A DNA stretch of 64,000 nt, from the NCBI RefSeq assembly GCF_009730915.1, contig NC_052474.1, forward strand, positions 3,197,501 to 3,261,500, read 5' to 3'. This document shows positions 1 to 11,522 of the stretch, piece after piece. This DNA comes from Dioscorea cayenensis subsp. rotundata (Eukaryota > Streptophyta > Magnoliopsida > Dioscoreales > Dioscoreaceae). The notes beneath the pieces were generated by a model, which saw nothing but the letters and a program-made list of their open reading frames with translations, was not told where the DNA came from and searched no databases. The position numbers were made by a program, and so were the translations under genes. The stretch's first letter is position 1. Every line of letters starts with the position of its first letter.

Positions 1-120
1 GACAGTGTGACATCTATTGATCTTTGGTGTTAAACTAGCCCAATTGAGTAATTGGTGAGTTATGACTGTATCATCTTATCTACTATTTTCTCACATGATA
101 TATGTTCACGAATTTAAAAT

Positions 121-262
121 TGTGATTTGCAGTGGTTGTTGGCCTGCAAGATTACTGGGTCCTGAATACCATCAAATCAAAGGTATGCTGAACATTTTGT
201 AGTACTAGTGTTGATGTGTTATTTATCTTGTCTCATTCTCACATATGATGTGCCTTTTCAGG
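121..262 (+). other. possible internal exon of an unidentified gene at the left edge
   Basis: A short stretch at about 132-181 is bounded by a good acceptor (ttgcag) and a good donor (ggtatgc) and is open in one frame (reads roughly GCWPARLLGPEYHQIK). A second acceptor (ttttcag) lies at about 255-261, but the reading frame after it soon becomes low-complexity and ends. This could be the last exons of a gene that starts left of the window, or chance. I do not recognise the peptide. Confidence 0.2.
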
Positions 263-1500
263 GTTGAGGGTTTCAATTTTTCTTTTTTTTTTTTTGTACT
301 TGTGGTTCAGAAGTATTATCTCTCTTGATCTTGTTAAACACAGCCTCCACTCAAACATTCTCTGTTGCTCTCATTAATCTACAAACCCATTCCATTATCG
401 CCCATCAACAATAGCCTTCCATTGTCGCCCACTCAACTTCAAAAACAAATCAAGGATGGATTCCTTCTTCCAAATGCATGAATCCAATTGTCAGTGAATT
501 CGGCCGCGGCATCTTAAAGCTCCATTAGTTTTCAAAAGTACACACATTCTTAAGTTCAATTCTGACTTTAAAGAAAATGTTAATTCTTACTTAAACTAGA
601 ATTATATGTCTAATAAAAATGAAGAATAAAATACCAAATATTTCATTTCCTCTTTTGTTAAGAGATTATTTTTTAAATAAAATGTATAAAACACTCCAAA
701 TTCACATTAACAAACCAACTTTAAAAAGCTTCTCAAAGGATAAAACGCTCCTTCAATTTTTTGAGCGCAAGAATATAGATCATACCGGCGATTCAGAGAT
801 CAACTTTACTCTGGAGTAATTTATTTTTCTTTCAAGCTCAGGTAAACTTGTGTCCGTAAACAGTAGTCTTTGTTGGTTTAGTTTTTTCTTTTCTTTTTCC
901 CTCCTTTTTTCGGGTTTTGTAATCCTCATCTTTGGTGAGGTTTTTAATCAGTCTTCGTTGCTTTATTCTGTCGCCTTTCTTTTTCAGTATTTGAATTATT
1001 TTTTCACTTTTCAATAAAAGTTATGGTTTATCAATTTTTATTAAAATAATAATAATAATAATAATAAAATGGATAAATCATTTTTACATTAGTTTTTAAA
1101 AATTATGCATGGTTAAAATCTTTATTTGTTGGTAAGTATTTTACCCTTTAAAAACCTGCGGAAAACTTCTTTTACTTATTTATTATTTTTATTGTTTAAT
1201 ATTTTCTGTAGCTATTCTTTTGGTTTAAATATATGGCAGCGACAGTGATTAGTCTATTTTAATTTTTTTTTTTAAAAGGTAAACCACTTATTAGAGTAAA
1301 ATAAAAAAATAAAACAGTACATAAAAAAAACAAGAGAAATATTTTTTAAAAAAATTAAATACCAATTTGATAATCACATAATAAAATAAAATTAATATCT
1401 TTAGTTACACCTAAGAAAAAAATCTCAGATCACCCAATAAAAAATAAAAATAAAAAGCAATAAATATTAGACCCTTTTAAGGCCAATGTTATAGGCCCAA
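263..1500. other. intergenic, AT-rich, no gene seen
   Basis: This is mostly low-complexity A/T sequence with a short (AAT)n run near 1045-1068. A 66-codon open frame at 619-819 has no recognisable domain, no splice context and an AT-driven composition, so I do not call it a gene. Confidence 0.5.
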
Positions 1501-1505
1501 AGGCC

Positions 1506-1513
1506 TATAAATA
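1506..1513 (+). promoter_or_regulatory. TATA box of the ERD2-like gene
   Basis: TATAAATA lies about 140 bases before the ATG at 1647, which would allow a 5' UTR of roughly 110 bases. It is placed from motif and distance only. Confidence 0.45.
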
Positions 1514-1646
1514 AGTAACAATAACCCACCCGAACGCTTGGATCCCGTTCCGGTTTGCTGACTCCCAACCGAGAACCAGGTGTTCCGAGCTCGCCGATTG
1601 AAGGCCAGGTGCTTCTCTTGCCTTCCTTCCTTCGTTCCGATCGCCG

Positions 1647-4600
1647 ATGGGTGTCACCAGGGGTGCAAAGCGTCCGGTCGGGGCGGCCATGGCCTGGCTC
1701 CGCCGCCAGCCTCCCAAGGTCAAGGCCTTCGTCGCCGTCGTGGCTGGTATGGCCGCTCTCGCCTTCCTGAGACTTGTTGTCCGTGATCATGACAACCTTT
1801 TTGTCGCTGCCGAGGCCGTCCACGCCCTCGGCATCTCCGTTCTGATCTATAAGCTCACAAAGGAGAAGACTTGCGCCGGTTCGTCTTTTTTCCCTCATCT
1901 TTTCTCATTCTTCCTTTTTTTTTCAGAAAAAAACGGTAGATTTGGTTGGTTGTTTTCTGTTATTTTATTTTTACTCTTGGATCCGTTTGATTTATGTTGA
2001 TCTGGTGTTCGTTGTCGGATTTTGGTTTCAATCGTTGGGAAAATACGAAATTTTAGGAAATTCTTCAAGTTTTTTAAGATGGGAAAGACTGCAAAATGTT
2101 TCAGGTGGGATTTACGGAGATCATGGGAATTTTAGTTCGTGATCTTTGCGCTTTCGTGGTATTGGTTTGATTAAATGGCTGGACTTTGTATAGAGCTGCT
2201 TGAGTTTGTTGGTATACTTGTTGAAAACATGATCAATGATCATAGTTTGATAAGAATACAATAGTCCTTCTGTGTACTTTTTTTTTAAAGCTGTGGTTTG
2301 TATAACATTTTTTTTCTAATTTGTGAATATCGGAATAACATCATGGTGATTCAAGGACAAAATGCAGAGCGAATTATGGACTTTATGCGTTTTATGGACT
2401 GTTGGCTTGAGCTTATGGGATAATACCGCACTGTACTGAGATTTACTTGTTCATATGAGCATCCTGTCCTTTTGAACCATGTGGACATTGGAAGCTAATG
2501 AAACTTCTCTACTATTCTTAAATTTTTTTTGTCATGTGAACCCTGTAATTGAGCATGCTGTCGACCAAATTTGCATTCAGTCATTTGATATATATATATA
2601 TATATATATATGCTTTGTTTAGAGATTGTATCCTCACTGTTGACTTTTGTTTGCAACTGCTTCTGCTTCTGAATATTTTCATTTTCTTTCCTGTTGCAGG
2701 GCTCTCACTCAAGTCTCAGGACCTGACAGCTTTGTTTTTGGCTGTTAGACTTTATTGTAGTTTTGTAATGGAATATGATATACACACGCTGCTGGATTCT
2801 GCTGCTCTTGGTACTACACTCTGGGTTATATATATGATGCGGTTTAAGTTGAAATCCAGTTACATGGAGGATAAAGATAATTTTTCAATATATCTTGTGG
2901 TGAGGCTTTTATATTCTGCTTTTTTGCTATGACAAAGTTTTAATTACATCTGGAAAATTAGTTATCCTTACAAACTATGGAGACTGTACCCATCCTTATT
3001 TTTTTTATTAATGAACCTATGTTGCCGATGGTCTTTTTCTTTTTTCTTTTCTTTTTTCTTTTTTTTTAATGATTTAGCTCTGTTGGATCTTACTTTCTGG
3101 GTATTTTACTTTATGCTAAAGTATAATATTATTAGGCTGCAGTTTGATGCTAGAGTGCACAACCAATCTTTTCTATGTATGCCAATTTTATCAGATTGCT
3201 CTGCCACTGACATTTTTCCCTGCATTGCCCCCCTTTCCAATATTGCCTGACTGCATTTAGCATAATGTTCCTATCTGGCTTATAATATTCTATCACTGTG
3301 CAATTGTTCTTCTTATATTACATTGTCTATTAATTTATCTAGCTATTATGGTCAGTTTCAATATCTGGTCACTCTAGGCTTTGTAAAACTTTGCATTTTC
3401 TTCATCGTGCACTGACAAACATATTCTCTTTTTTAACATAAGAGAGAGTTTTCCTTGGCATCTGACTATATTTTGGTGGGATGGTGGTTGCCACTGCTGA
3501 ACTTAATAAGCTGAGATGTTCTTACTTCTAATATTTAGATGTTCAAACTTACCTTGTATGTTTGCTTTGAAGATGCACCTTCTTGCCAATTTTCTTCTCT
3601 TAGCACCCATTAGCAAATTAGGCATTTGAGGAGATAACGTTATGGTATTTTTGTGGCATGTAGCGTTGGGAGATGAAATAAATGGATCAAGAGTTGGAGA
3701 AATAGAGTATAAAGAGTGGATGGTGAGCAATCTGGAGAGAGCAGATCCTAGAACTTGCATTTAGGACAATCGGATTCCCAAGTTGACCTAACAAGAAACA
3801 GCAACTTTAGGGAGATAATATGTCCATGCTCTTCATGGATGATTTTTTAAGTAGATAATCAGTTCAGGACAGTTTTCAATTTGAGCTTTGTAAGGTCTAT
3901 ATTAAAGATGGGTAGGATGATAAAAAAATGCAAATCTCGCTGTTGGCCAGATTGGTAATTTGATAGTGAATGGTAAATATTCAGCCTCAGCTTTTAGATT
4001 TCATAATCATTAAAATCGAATGATAGCTATGGTTGAAAAATAAGAGATGTGGAGTAAACCTGTGTGCGATATATGTCCCATTGAAATGATGGATATTTTA
4101 TTGGAATCCAGTATTTTGATGTTTGACTCACTTTTGTTTTGATGTAAATCGATGAGTTGATGGAGTCATAAAATAGTGATTAACTCGAGTCTAAGGTTTC
4201 CTCTATACTAGAAAAGTTAGAATGTTTATAGATGTTTAATGTTTTGAACCAGTTCTTGAGCTGCATATTCTGGTTTTTATGTATAGTCAGGCATTTACGA
4301 TATTAGTTTAGGTGGGGTTCCTTTGGAAGGTTAGTCATATGTTTGGATAGGATTTATCATTTATCACATGCTATTTTCATCTTTGAAGGATGATTTATTG
4401 TTGTCTGATTAAGACTGAAGATGCCCCCTAGGTGATACAAGTGTGAAAGTTGTTAGACATAAACCCCACATCTTCAGGAAAAAGCCATGTGGTTTTCACA
4501 GTTTTCAGTTTTAATATCTTGTTATTTCATATATTCCAGGTAGTGGTCTCTTTTTCTTTTTCTTTTTCTTCTTTTTTTCTTTCTTTTTTGGTTTAATTAT

Positions 4601-5876
4601 GTATACTTGCATATGCAAAAAGGTACCAGAGGAGATTTGGTGCTCTTGCATGAGCCTTTTGATTTATGTGGTTTTTTGGGTTGATGCTTATGTCACTGCG
4701 ATTTTGATTTAGGTGGCACCCTGTGTTGTACTAGCTATCTTGATTCACCCATCTACATCACATAATATAGTCAACAGAATTTGCTGGGCCTTTTGTGTTT
4801 ATTTGGAAGCAGTTTCAGTGTTACCTCAGTTGCGCTTGATGCAAAACACACAGGTAGATTGTCAAAGTTTGAAGAGCATTCGTTGCTTTTTTCAGTAATA
4901 TTTTCCCTAATAACAGTTCATTTATTTTCAACAGATTGTTGAACCATTTACAGCACACTATGTGTTTGCTTTGGGAATTGCAAGATTCCTGAGCTGTGCT
5001 CATTGGATCCTACAGGTTTGGTTTATTTAAGAAGCTTGAGGATATTATTATTTTATATTTCTTTATTAGTTTCTTAATTGCAATATCATCTATATTTGAA
5101 GATTTTTCCCAGAAAGCACAGAATTGGTTGACTTAACACATCTACTGATTTCCTCACTTTCATGTATTTATATGATATAGTTGGTTATAGTTATCCTGTC
5201 ACTTCTTAATTTGTCTAAGCAGTATAATCTGTTATTAATTTAATCTCTAGCGAGACACCGGGCCTTCAATATACATAAGTATGGCAGCATTTCTCAGGTC
5301 CAATCAACATCATTATGCAAAGCTAATGCTTTGTTTTTACTGAAGAAACTGCATATGCAACCTATCATGGTTGTGGATTATTTTTGTTACCAGGACTTTT
5401 AAATGATCATAGAAGTAAAAAATTTTTATAATTTTGTTGAAATTGAGATTCCTCTGCACATGAAAAAAAAATTGCTTTATACTTAGAATGCAGAAACTTG
5501 CGATAATTTTCGTCTTTTGTTATTTAATTTCTCATTAGAGATCATCCATCTTTCAATGCATAATATCATTGCTTTTCTAAGGTGTAAACATTGTTTATAT
5601 TAGGTCTTGGACACTCATGGGCGCTTGCTGACAGCATTGGGTCATGGTTTGTGGCCTCCTATTGTTCTTCTCTCAGAAATAGTACAAACATTCATCCTTG
5701 CTGATTTCTGCTATTATTATGTCAAGAGGTAAGACTTGAATCACTTGTTTTCTGTTGAAAATGAATGATAAATATTCCGATATAACTTCACAATGATTTC
5801 TTTTCCTCGTGTTTTCGGATTCTGCAGTGTTGTTGGTGGGAATCTAGTGTTGCGCCTTCCCTCCGGCGTGGTATGA
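1647..5876 (+). CDS. ER lumen protein retaining receptor family (ERD2-like) protein
   Basis: Six exons join in frame to 275 aa: 1647-1878, 2700-2899, 4713-4853, 4935-5015, 5604-5728 and 5828-5876, all with GT-AG borders. The protein is a multi-pass membrane protein of the ERD2/KDEL-receptor fold. Visible family blocks are HALGISVLIYKLTKEKTCAG, SLKSQDLTALFL, a DxxT-type segment (DIHTLLD), and PSTSHN before a stretch ending LPQLRLMQ. ERD2 proteins cycle between Golgi and ER and return soluble ER proteins that carry a C-terminal H/KDEL signal. The length of about 272-275 aa and the basic N-terminal extension (about 45 residues before the first conserved helix) match the longer plant ERD2-like subgroup rather than the ~215 aa classical ERD2. 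Whether this subgroup binds HDEL is less certain. Intron 2 is about 1.8 kb and shows no embedded gene. The start is the first ATG after the TATA box and precedes a GC-rich first exon. Confidence 0.9.
2588..2611. repeat. (AT)n microsatellite in ERD2-like intron 1
   Basis: Twelve uninterrupted AT units lie in the intron, about 90 bases before the acceptor of exon 2. Confidence 0.9.
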
Positions 5877-6480
5877 ATTCGAAGCTTCACTCTCTGCTGT
5901 CAATGAAATAACTTAAAACACATGATCCAAGTTTTCCTTCTGTCAGCTTTTGTGTTATCTAATGTGAACTATGTTTTTAACCTTCTTCCATATTTTTCTC
6001 TTTGGATATTTATATGATAGTTTTAAACTTTTAATGTTGAATATAATAGATACATAAGTGAGAATGCTTTATGTTTCTCTTACCTCTATCCTTCTCAAAG
6101 CCAAGGATTTATCATCTCTGTTCTCCCTGCTTCTCACTGGCAAAATTCCTTTATTTTGCGTCCGAGGTTTTGCAATAAATTTTGATAAAATTTATTATTT
6201 ATAGTGAAGTAAAGAAATACAAAAATGATTTTTTTCATTTTAATAATAATAGCAACAAAGATAAGGATTGGCCTTGGTTTGCTTGAAGTAATGGAAAACA
6301 ATATTTCTTGAGAGTGAGCCTGTAAATTTTATAGGAATTAAATTAGAATTTATCTCTACATTGTTAAAGAATAGTGATTTTGAATTTTAATAACTAGTCA
6401 TTTATTGTCCTTTAATAATGAATAGAATATACATGAAATCATTTTTATATATATATATCTAAATATGTAGCATATCATAT
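5877..6480. other. 3' flank of the ERD2-like gene, no gene seen
   Basis: AT-rich DNA with no open frame of note. The 3' UTR of the ERD2-like gene presumably ends here, but no single poly(A) signal stands out. Confidence 0.5.
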
Positions 6481-6484
6481 ATAA

Positions 6485-6775
6485 TTATTTAAGAAAGATT
6501 TTCATTTTTGAAACTCTTTGGGAACATATTATACTAAATAAATACCATTAAATCCTTTTTATTAATAGTACAACACTTAATGCAAAAAAAAATTAAAAAA
6601 GATTTAAGAAAGATCTTCATTTTTGAAACTCTTTCTGAACATATTATACCAAATAAATTTCATTAAATCTATTTTATTAATAATATCATATTTAATATAA
6701 AAAATATTTGAAAGGATTTAAGAAACACGTTTATTACTGAAACTCTTTAGAAGCAGATTATACAAACAGATAATT
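6485..6775. repeat. three diverged ~115 bp AT-rich tandem units
   Basis: The pattern 'taagaaaga..ttcatttttgaaactcttt..gaacatattata..aaataaat..cattaaatc..ttttattaata' starts near 6491 and again near 6605. A shorter, more diverged third unit starts near 6718 (taagaaacacg..ttactgaaactctttagaagcagattatac). It is non-coding, and the units differ by many substitutions, so the array is not recent. Confidence 0.7.
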
Positions 6776-6829
6776 GGATAATAATCCAAATATTTAAATT
6801 TTATTTCTCCTCCATCCTCTTTTGCTTTT

Positions 6830-7760
6830 TTGCTCTTAGTTTAATATATACTAGGCATTCTATACATTGCATGGGAGTTTTGTATAAATAAATAAGTGCA
6901 ATTAAAATTTAAAATATTAATATCATCAGTAATATAAATAAAACTTAAATATAATAAAAAAAATTTAAATTTCTTCTTGAAACACTCTGTGAGCAGATTA
7001 TATATCATATGTATTAGACATAGATAATTTGAAAAAAAATAGATTTAAAAACCTTTTGGCAGAACACTAATTTGGTTTTTTTTACTACCTCTAAATTAAT
7101 CCAAATAAAAATATTTTAGACAATTATTATATTTGTAAAAAAAAACACACACACACACAACTAAACGACAAATGGTTGAACGATCGAATTAAAAAAAATT
7201 AACAAAACTATGATAAACTAAATAGTAACATTATAGGCACTTATGTGAAAAACTATTCTATACCCAAAAAAAAAAAAATTTGTTATTCATCTTCATTAGA
7301 ATATGGGCAACACCATCATTTAATTTCTTTTATTTTAGATTTTTCATCTTTTTTTACAATTGTCTATTAATTTTCCCATAAACCCAATCTATATCATTTA
7401 ATAAATATGAAACTATAGATAATTTTATAAAAAATAAAGCCTATGTTGTAATTTAGTGTAATACCAAATAAATGTCACTATTTTTTTTTATTCATTTAAT
7501 TAAATTTTTTGTATTAATAACACAATATTTTTTTTTACTTTTCATATTTTATGCAATACTAAATAAATGTGATTTATTCTTTTCTAAATAAATAATTCCA
7601 AATAAATTTAACAAAAATTTTTCAATTTTCAAAGGTCCGTTTCCTTAAGTAGATCTTATTAAATATTTAATATAAAACTGGCTTAATAGCCATGATAAAA
7701 TAAATTCCATTAAATTTTATATGTTCATAATACAATAGGAAATTTTTTTTTAAAAAAAAA
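6830..7760. other. intergenic AT-rich DNA with scattered members of the same repeat family
   Basis: No gene is visible. A block at about 6895-7010 (aatataaataaaacttaaat ... gaaacactctgtgagcagattata) resembles the blocks at 8440-8515 and 51930-52035. A short (CA)n lies at about 7144-7158. Confidence 0.5.
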
Positions 7761-7764
7761 AAGT

Positions 7765-8515
7765 TTAAAATTCTTATTTCTCCTATATTTTTTGCATTTT
7801 TCCTATTTAATATATTAAATATTTTTTAAATCAAAAACTTTAAAAAAATTAGGAAGGATTTAATATAAAAGCGATTTAATAGGATGAAATCAATGCCACT
7901 TTAAATATATGCAAAAAATTAAAAATAAAAAATTTCCTTAAAACCTCTCTAATGAAATTACCATATGTTCCCATTAGAACATCCTATTAAATGTCTAATA
8001 TAAAACTGATTTAATGACCATGATGAAATCAATGCCTATTATGCAATAAATTTTTCAATTATTAATACCACATTTAATATAAATGAAAATATTAAAATTA
8101 TTCCTTAAATCACTCTTTGATAATGCAATAGGTAAAATTCTTTAAAAAAGAGTTTAATTTTCTTCTTTCTCCTATATTTTTGCATTTTTACTATTTAATA
8201 TATTAAATATTTTTTAAACCAAAAACTTGACAAAAATAGGAAGGATTTAATATAAAACCGATTTAATAATCAGGATAAAATCAATGCTACTTTAAATATA
8301 TGCACAAAAAAAAAATCCTTAAAACTTTCTCAAATCAAATTACCATTCGTTTCTATTAAAACATCCTATTAAAAATCTAATAAAACTGAATTAATGACCA
8401 TGATGAAATCAATGCCTATTATACATTTAAATTTTCAATTATTTATACCATATTTAATATAAATAAAAATATTAAAATTATTCTTGAATCACTCTCAGAC
8501 CAATTTATACATCTA
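7765..8515. repeat. tandem duplication, two units of about 380-390 bp
   Basis: Unit 1 (about 7765-8140) and unit 2 (about 8150-8515) share the same ordered landmarks: tcctatattt (7781 and 8170), ggaaggatttaatataaaa, gatttaata, atgaaatcaatgcc, aaaacatcctatta, and ttaatgaccatgatgaaatc before aatgcctatt (8031 and 8411). Spacing drifts from 389 to 380, so small indels have accumulated. The unit itself contains shorter repeats of the 'aatataaaactgatttaat' type. Confidence 0.8.
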
Positions 8516-8646
8516 TTATTTATTTAATAGTATGTATAGCGGTATAGATATTGTTTAATTTTATAAAAAAAAAACATGTAAATTTTATTTTAAAAAATTG
8601 GAAATTTTCGCTAAACGATATTAACCAATTGCTATCATCTTTGAAA

Positions 8647-8652
8647 CACGTG
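8647..8652. promoter_or_regulatory. G-box / ABRE-like element upstream of the PMEI gene
   Basis: CACGTG in the context acacgtgtca lies about 195 bases before the ATG at 8845. G-boxes of this form bind plant bZIP and bHLH factors, and the ACGTGTC context is typical of abscisic-acid-response elements. Function here is inferred. Confidence 0.4.
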
Positions 8653-8844
8653 TCACAAAGTCATTAAGAATCAAGCGTCATGCGCTTTAAATCCTACCCT
8701 TTGAACATCTTCAATTCAACGCATAATAATTAATTCAAAACAATTATTTAATACTCTCTATTTCCATAAATTCTCATCTCTATTCCTTCATATAATCCAT
8801 CCATTCCTAGCTCTCATCAAACAACACCACCATTAACATTAACA

Positions 8845-9390
8845 ATGAATCATCATCTCTCACCCTCCATCTCTCTCCTCATCCTCATCATCATCACAAC
8901 CTCCATCTCCTCCTTCAATATTTCCCATGCATCCATTGAAAGCACATGCATGACCGCCACCAAAACCAGCCCAAACGTCAACTATGACTTCTGCCTGACT
9001 GCCTTAGAATCAAATCCTAAAAGTCATTCAGCAGACACAAAAGGTCTTGCCATAATCTCCACAGAACTCACCTCCACCAACGCTACATCAACAAAGGCCA
9101 AGATTGAAGTTATGCTTCATCATGCAAAAGATCAAGCCATAAAGTCCATCTTGAAAACTTGTGCAGATGTTTACTCAGAGATGATGGATAACTTGAAATT
9201 TTCAATGGATGCTCTTGAGGGTGGTAGGTATGCTGATGCTGTGACTTATTTGAGTGCTGCTTTGACTGAACCTGGGACTTGTGAGGATTCATTCTCAGAG
9301 AAGGGTGTTAACTCATTGGTGGCTCAAGAAGACAAGGATGCTTTAGACCTTTCTGCAATGGCACTTGCCATTACTTCTTCTCTCGGTTGA
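8845..9390 (+). CDS. pectin methylesterase inhibitor / invertase inhibitor family protein
   Basis: A single-exon gene of 181 aa. Residues 1-29 form a signal peptide with a long hydrophobic run (LLILIIITTSISSF), so the product is secreted to the cell wall or vacuole. The mature part has the four cysteines of the PMEI domain at C35, C50, C106 and C146, which form two disulfides in the family (CMTATKTSPNVNYDFC hairpin, then the four-helix bundle). The block KSILKTCADVYSEMMDNL and the C-terminal LSAMALAITSSL helix are also typical. The family inhibits either pectin methylesterase or acid invertase, and sequence by eye does not decide which. The upstream region has a possible TATA (tataat near 8791) and a G-box. 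The 3' region holds a short GTTCAT hexamer array (about 9415-9442) and an aataaa signal near 9451. Confidence 0.9.
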   Translation: MNHHLSPSISLLILIIITTSISSFNISHASIESTCMTATKTSPNVNYDFCLTALESNPKSHSADTKGLAIISTELTSTNATSTKAKIEVMLHHAKDQAIKSILKTCADVYSEMMDNLKFSMDALEGGRYADAVTYLSAALTEPGTCEDSFSEKGVNSLVAQEDKDALDLSAMALAITSSLG

Positions 9391-11360
9391 TTATTATGAA
9401 ACTTTTTGGTTTGTTGATGTTCATGTTCATGTTCATGTTCATCAATCAGCAATAAAATCAGAGAGAAGTAGCATTTTCCTTTTTAATAACTTTTTAATTC
9501 AATTCTTGGGAGTGTTTTAATTTTAATTTCTTTAATATAAAAATGTACAAGCTATAACTCATAAGCCTGAATAGCGATAGAGTTAATAATACCTTAATGT
9601 GTATAAAGATACTTGTAGAGTTTGTTGTTGTTTTATATATTTATCAAAAATTTAGTATGTCTTTGATTTGGAATAAATTTTATTTTAAATTTAAATTAAA
9701 TTAAAATTATAAAATTATTCTTATTTTATCCCCTCATTTTTTTAGTGTATTATTAAAATATTAAAATGGTATTAAAACGGGTAAAATTTTTTAAAAAAAA
9801 GTCTGAAAAATTAGTACATGATATGAATGAGAATAAAGATGGAGATTTTAGTAATCTTCTCCTAAAATAAGCATGTTGATGCAATGTTTTGATTGGGTTT
9901 TGGGAATGTATTGAATGTCATATTTGTGGCCAGAGAGACATTCCATTTACTCTTTATCCTGTAGTTAAGTTTCTCTCTCTTTGTCTAATATAGAAACTCA
10001 TAAAAACTATATATATATATATATATATATATTGAGTATGTGAATTCATATTTTTAAAATTATTACTACTATTTTTGTCATTTGACTTAATTTTTGCTGT
10101 AGTTCAAATTTTTTTGAAAAAAAAAACTTGTTTTAGTAAAAATGGGGAATCAATCATGTTTATTGTGCAAAATAAAATCAGGGTTTGTGATCTTTGTTGT
10201 ATCATGAAATTTAAGAGGAGATTGAAAGTTGACCATTTATGTATTAAAATTCAAATAAGTTTTTCTTGAAAATTTATAGTAATAAATCAAACAAATAAAA
10301 AAAATAATAAAATTTATGTACAAGTTAAAAAATAAAAATTTATAAAAGAAACCATTCTTATCACAACCGATGCATATAATAGTTGTCTGGTTCTCTAAAA
10401 CTCATATTCTAAAAGGGTTGATTGGCTGATCCCATGTGCACGTACAGTTTTATAATAACTACTTCAGAATCGAAATTTGGCATACCAACATACACATAAT
10501 TATATAAACTAAACACCTAAACCTAATATCTATATATATGTATATATACACATGAGAATATTGGTCTTTTTACTTTAGGTTTTTTTTTTTTCTTTCTCAC
10601 TATATTTTCTTGTACTTGGTTCTTAACACATGGTTATAAGTTTGCCACCTCTCAATTTTGTGATAGTGACCATGAAATGAATCCATTGGATTATTATTAA
10701 CATTCAAAAGGAGTTATAAGTTATAACAGCCTCATCACAAGTCAATTTCAAGAGCATAGACCAATAAAACTATAGTAACTAAAGGATGACGTGCACCTTG
10801 CTGAACTAATTATATAATTTCCTTTTTTTTAGACAAATGAAAAATAAATAATTGCTTCTATTCCATTAGTTATTAATTACCTAAATAATTAAAAAAAATA
10901 AAAATATTAATTATTATTAGACATTAGTTATAAATTAAAACAAACTATATTTTTAATCCCAAAAGTATATCTTTGTTTATAACAAGTTGAACTCATAATA
11001 ATTTTTTTTTTATGAAGCACTTCAATTAAAACGAAAAAACATAATAAAAATTTTCTATCCAAATTAAATAAATTCAAGTCTTTAAACTCCTCTCCGGATT
11101 TATTCCAATTTATTGTACTCCCAAGTCCCAAAAAACACAACAATAAAAATTGAATTTAGTATTTTACTAAAATTAAATAAATAAGTATATATATATATCA
11201 CTTACAAAGTTATCCATACTTACAAAGTTATCCCAATTAATATTGAACATTATTTGATATATTTAGATAACAATTGAATTTTAGTTTGGTTTGAATTCAA
11301 ATAGGTCCATATAAAAAGTCTTAAATACAAACATAAATAAAACAAGGGGTTAAGTGCAAG
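9391..11360. other. intergenic, AT-rich, no gene seen
   Basis: This holds the 3' end of the PMEI gene, a (AT)n run at 10009-10032, and a short direct repeat 'cttacaaagttatcc' near 11201 and 11219. A 64-codon frame at 10075-10269 shows no domain and is treated as chance. Confidence 0.5.
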
Positions 11361-11366
11361 AAAAAC

Positions 11367-11377
11367 TCTATATATAG
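11367..11377 (+). promoter_or_regulatory. TATA box of the TFIIB gene
   Basis: ctatatatag lies about 150 bases before the ATG at 11523 and is followed by a purine-rich leader (gaagagaag repeats), as in many highly expressed plant genes. Confidence 0.45.
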
Positions 11378-11522
11378 ACAAAAAAACTCGGAAACCCCAA
11401 ACAGCAAACGAGGAACAGCGAGGCGAACAACACAAGAGAAGGAGAAGAGAAGACGAAGCCGATCTCGAAGCCGAAGCTGCGCGAAGGAGAAGAGAAGAGA
11501 AGGGAAGCGGAGAAGAGCAACG

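Noticed and set aside
496-509. gaattcggccgcgg looks like an EcoRI/NotI-style cloning adapter
   Set aside because: It is only about 14 bases, not an exact adapter, and both flanks continue as ordinary plant-like AT-rich DNA.
1467-1898. 143-codon minus-strand frame over the ERD2-like first exon
   Set aside because: It is a shadow of the GC-rich coding exon on the other strand. The plus frame has the family motifs and splice sites.
10075-10269. 64-codon frame between PMEI and TFIIB
   Set aside because: AT-driven codons, no domain, no GC rise and no promoter or splice signals.
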